Shown here piece after piece: positions 4,408 through 6,273 of a DNA stretch of 6,273 nt. The first letter of the stretch is position 1. Each line of letters starts with the position of its first letter. A model generated the notes under the pieces. The model was not told the origin of the DNA and did no database searches. It saw nothing but the letters and a program-made list of their open reading frames with translations. Source of the DNA: Thalassospiraceae bacterium (GTDB taxonomy: Bacteria; Pseudomonadota; Alphaproteobacteria; Rhodospirillales; Magnetovibrionaceae); the NCBI GenBank assembly GCA_030637205.1, contig DAOVVL010000127.1, positions 1 through 6,273 of the forward strand. Reading direction: 5' to 3'. A program made the translations under genes and the position numbers.

Positions 4408-6273
4408 ATGAATTTAAACATCAGCCAGCGGCTCATGCTGGGTTTCGGAACGATGGCAGTCATTTTGGCAGTCGCTGTTGGTATGACCATCTGGAACGTA
4501 TCAGCGATCGACAAGACATCAAAACGCATCGTTGACTTGCGGATGCCGACAGCTGCCGCGAGTTCCGACATGGTCAAGAACATCTACGGATCACTGGCAG
4601 CCCTTCGTGGCTACATGCTGACCGGCGCTGGGGGTTTCAAGAGCCAGCGCGCCGAAGTGTGGGCAGACATCGACACGACGGTCGCCAACATGGATGAACT
4701 TTCAAAATCATGGACCAACCCCAAGAATGTTGAAAATTTGCAGGTCTTCAAGGGCATCATTGAGGAATTCCGTATTGCCCAGAAACAGGTTGAAGACATT
4801 GCCAAAACGCCACAAGAACAACCCGCAACTTTGATCCTGACGCGGGACGCGGCCCCGCTTGCCGGCGTGATGGTGGCGAGTATTTCCAAAATGATCGACC
4901 TCGAATTACAGGGCCAGGGTGGCACCGGCGGTGACCGGGTGCAGATTCTGGGCATGATGGCCGATACCCGTGGTTCGTTCGGCCTCGGTCTGGCCAATAT
5001 CCGCGCCTACCTGCTGACAGGCAATGTAAAGTTCGCCAAGAACTTTGATGGTTTGTGGGCCAAGAACACCAAACGCTTTGGCGATCTGTCGGGCCAGTTG
5101 CAAAATCTTTCCCCCGAACAACTGGCGGCTTTCAACGCGTTTGCAGAAAAGCGCGTAGATTTTGCGCCACTGCCGCCGAAAATGTTCGGTATCCGCGGAT
5201 CTAACAAGTGGAACATGGCTAACTACACGCTGGTTAGCGAAGCCGCCCCGCGTGCCGGCAAGCTGATGAATATGTTGCTGGGCGAAAAGAATGCCGAAGG
5301 CGTTCGTGAAGGCGGTATGCAGCGCAACCAGCAGAATCTGCTGACCAAAGACGTCTCGCAAAATGATGTCGCCGTGGCCACACTCTTGAACACGGAATGG
5401 ATTTTGCTGGCAGTGGGCCTTCTGGCAGCTGGTATGGTCAGCTTCCTGATCATCCGTTCCATTGTTGGTCCGGTTAATGGCATGACAGAAGCCATGGGCA
5501 GCCTTGCCGAAGGTCACCTGGAAACCGAAGTGCCAGCGTTGGATAAATCTGACGAAATCGGTGAAATGGCCCAGGCGGTTCAGGTGTTCAAGGACAACGC
5601 CATCCGCACCAAGGAAATGGAAGCCGAAGCCGAGAAGCAAAAGCATCAAACCGAAGAAGAAAAGAAGCAGCTGATGCGCAAAATGGCCGACGACTTCGAA
5701 GCCAGTGTCGGTGGCGTGGTGGACACAGTATCAAGCGCGTCCACCGAAATGCAGTCTTCTGCGACGGCACTGTCGGCAACCGCCGAACAGACGTCACAGC
5801 AGGCGGCAACGGTGGCGGCGGCTTCCGAAGAAGCTTCGACCAACGTGCAAACGGTGGCGTCCGCGTCCGAAGAGCTTTCCTCTTCGATCTCGGAGATTAG
5901 CCGTCAGGTGGCGCAATCCACCCAGATCGCAAGTGATGCGGTTTCTGAAGTCGATGGTGCTAATGAAAAGGTCAAGGGTCTGGCACAAGCCGCCAACAAG
6001 ATCGGCGAAGTGGTGGCGCTTATCACCGACATCGCAGATCAGACCAACCTGTTGGCGCTAAACGCGACCATCGAAGCAGCACGTGCCGGTGAAGCCGGCA
6101 AGGGCTTCGCGGTGGTGGCATCCGAGGTCAAGAACCTGGCCACCCAGACGGCCAAGGCGACCGAGGAAATCTCTAGCCAGATCGGCGGCATTCAAAACGC
6201 CACCCAGGAAGCGGTTGAAGCCATCGGTTCTATCGGCAATACCATCAGCCAGATGAACGAGATCGCTTCAACA
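4408..6273 (+). CDS. Methyl-accepting chemotaxis protein with tandem helical sensor domain (3' partial)
   Basis: This is a transmembrane chemoreceptor that senses a periplasmic ligand and controls CheA/CheW at the inner membrane. The 622 codons present run open to the right edge. In order: TM1 about 9-31; a periplasmic sensor about 33-330; TM2 about 331-349; HAMP about 350-400 with P355 and DEIGEM at 382-387; a charged coiled coil about 400-440; then the signalling domain. Paired glutamates E474-E475 and E488-E489, 14 residues apart on heptad-spaced helix, look like methylation sites. The hairpin tip at about 544-577 includes DQTNLLALNATIEAARAGE and GFAVVASEVKNLA. The descending helix is cut off at residue 622, so the end, including any CheR-docking tail, is unseen. 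The sensor has two similar modules 132 residues apart, as in HBM-type receptors that bind organic acids. GGGA at 4396-4399 lies 8 bases before the ATG. A terminator separates it from the transporter cluster, so it is its own unit. Confidence 0.95.
   Translation, partial: MNLNISQRLMLGFGTMAVILAVAVGMTIWNVSAIDKTSKRIVDLRMPTAAASSDMVKNIYGSLAALRGYMLTGAGGFKSQRAEVWADIDTTVANMDELSKSWTNPKNVENLQVFKGIIEEFRIAQKQVEDIAKTPQEQPATLILTRDAAPLAGVMVASISKMIDLELQGQGGTGGDRVQILGMMADTRGSFGLGLANIRAYLLTGNVKFAKNFDGLWAKNTKRFGDLSGQLQNLSPEQLAAFNAFAEKRVDFAPLPPKMFGIRGSNKWNMANYTLVSEAAPRAGKLMNMLLGEKNAEGVREGGMQRNQQNLLTKDVSQNDVAVATLLNTEWILLAVGLLAAGMVSFLIIRSIVGPVNGMTEAMGSLAEGHLETEVPALDKSDEIGEMAQAVQVFKDNAIRTKEMEAEAEKQKHQTEEEKKQLMRKMADDFEASVGGVVDTVSSASTEMQSSATALSATAEQTSQQAATVAAASEEASTNVQTVASASEELSSSISEISRQVAQSTQIASDAVSEVDGANEKVKGLAQAANKIGEVVALITDIADQTNLLALNATIEAARAGEAGKGFAVVASEVKNLATQTAKATEEISSQIGGIQNATQEAVEAIGSIGNTISQMNEIAST
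4567..5061 (+). repeat. Internal protein repeat in the chemoreceptor sensor domain
   Basis: Residues 54-86 (4567-4665) and 186-218 (4963-5061) align without gaps at a constant offset of 132 residues, with 11 of 33 identical: D54/D186, L63/L195, A64/A196, R67/R199, Y69/Y201, L71/L203, T72/T204, G73/G205, F77/F209, W85/W217 and A86/A218. The core is R-x-Y-x-L-T-G followed by F and W. The DNA is well diverged, so the duplication is old. It fits two stacked four-helix bundles. Confidence 0.65.

Noticed and set aside
4296..4583. Minus-strand open frame reaching into the intergenic region, weakly suggestive of a divergent gene
   Set aside because: Most of it overlaps the start of the chemoreceptor gene, there is no domain signal, and no ribosome binding site was seen.
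4906..5649. Minus-strand open frame of about 247 codons
   Set aside because: It lies entirely inside the chemoreceptor gene, is rich in H and Q with no recognisable domain, and mirrors the codon bias of the real frame.
5705..6061. Plus-strand open frame encoding an arginine- and proline-rich peptide
   Set aside because: It is out of frame within the chemoreceptor signalling domain, which is unmistakable; the composition is typical of a shifted frame.

Overview
The window looks like chromosomal DNA of a Gram-negative, motile heterotroph. An alphaproteobacterium of the Rhodospirillales type is my best guess. That rests on the style of the chemoreceptor signalling domain and the protein vocabulary, with moderate GC; it is an impression and not a search result. 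All recognised genes lie on the + strand, and I see no mobile element, tRNA, rRNA or CRISPR array.

Positions 1-3994 hold a compact five-gene cluster: a 5'-truncated NMT1/SsuA-type substrate-binding protein, permease A, an ATPase, permease B, and a fumarylacetoacetate-hydrolase (FAH) family enzyme most like fumarylpyruvate/acylpyruvate hydrolases. Gaps are 85, 23, 9 and 36 bases. The largest gap carries a near-perfect hairpin that could let the binding protein be made in excess over the membrane parts. A rho-independent terminator (about 4040-4074), preceded by a second nested hairpin, closes the unit. The simplest model is that the transporter imports a carboxylate, perhaps an aromatic acid or an acylpyruvate-yielding compound, and the hydrolase acts downstream. 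The substrate is not shown by the sequence.

Positions 4075-4407 are non-coding. They hold an AT-rich island (about 29% GC by hand count over 4181-4290), a TATAAT box, three TTAGTA repeats about two helical turns apart, several short palindromes, and a CCGATAA box close to the next gene.

Positions 4408-6273 hold a methyl-accepting chemotaxis protein truncated by the window edge (622 codons present). It has TM1, a roughly 300-residue periplasmic sensor with an internal duplication at a 132-residue offset (HBM/tandem four-helix-bundle-like), TM2, HAMP, and a signalling domain through the hairpin tip. Its C-terminus is missing.

Nothing here proves a new system. The most worthwhile leads are the two-permease transporter coupled to an acylpyruvase-like enzyme, the degenerate EAA loop in permease A, the duplicated chemoreceptor sensor, and the structured DNA upstream of the chemoreceptor.
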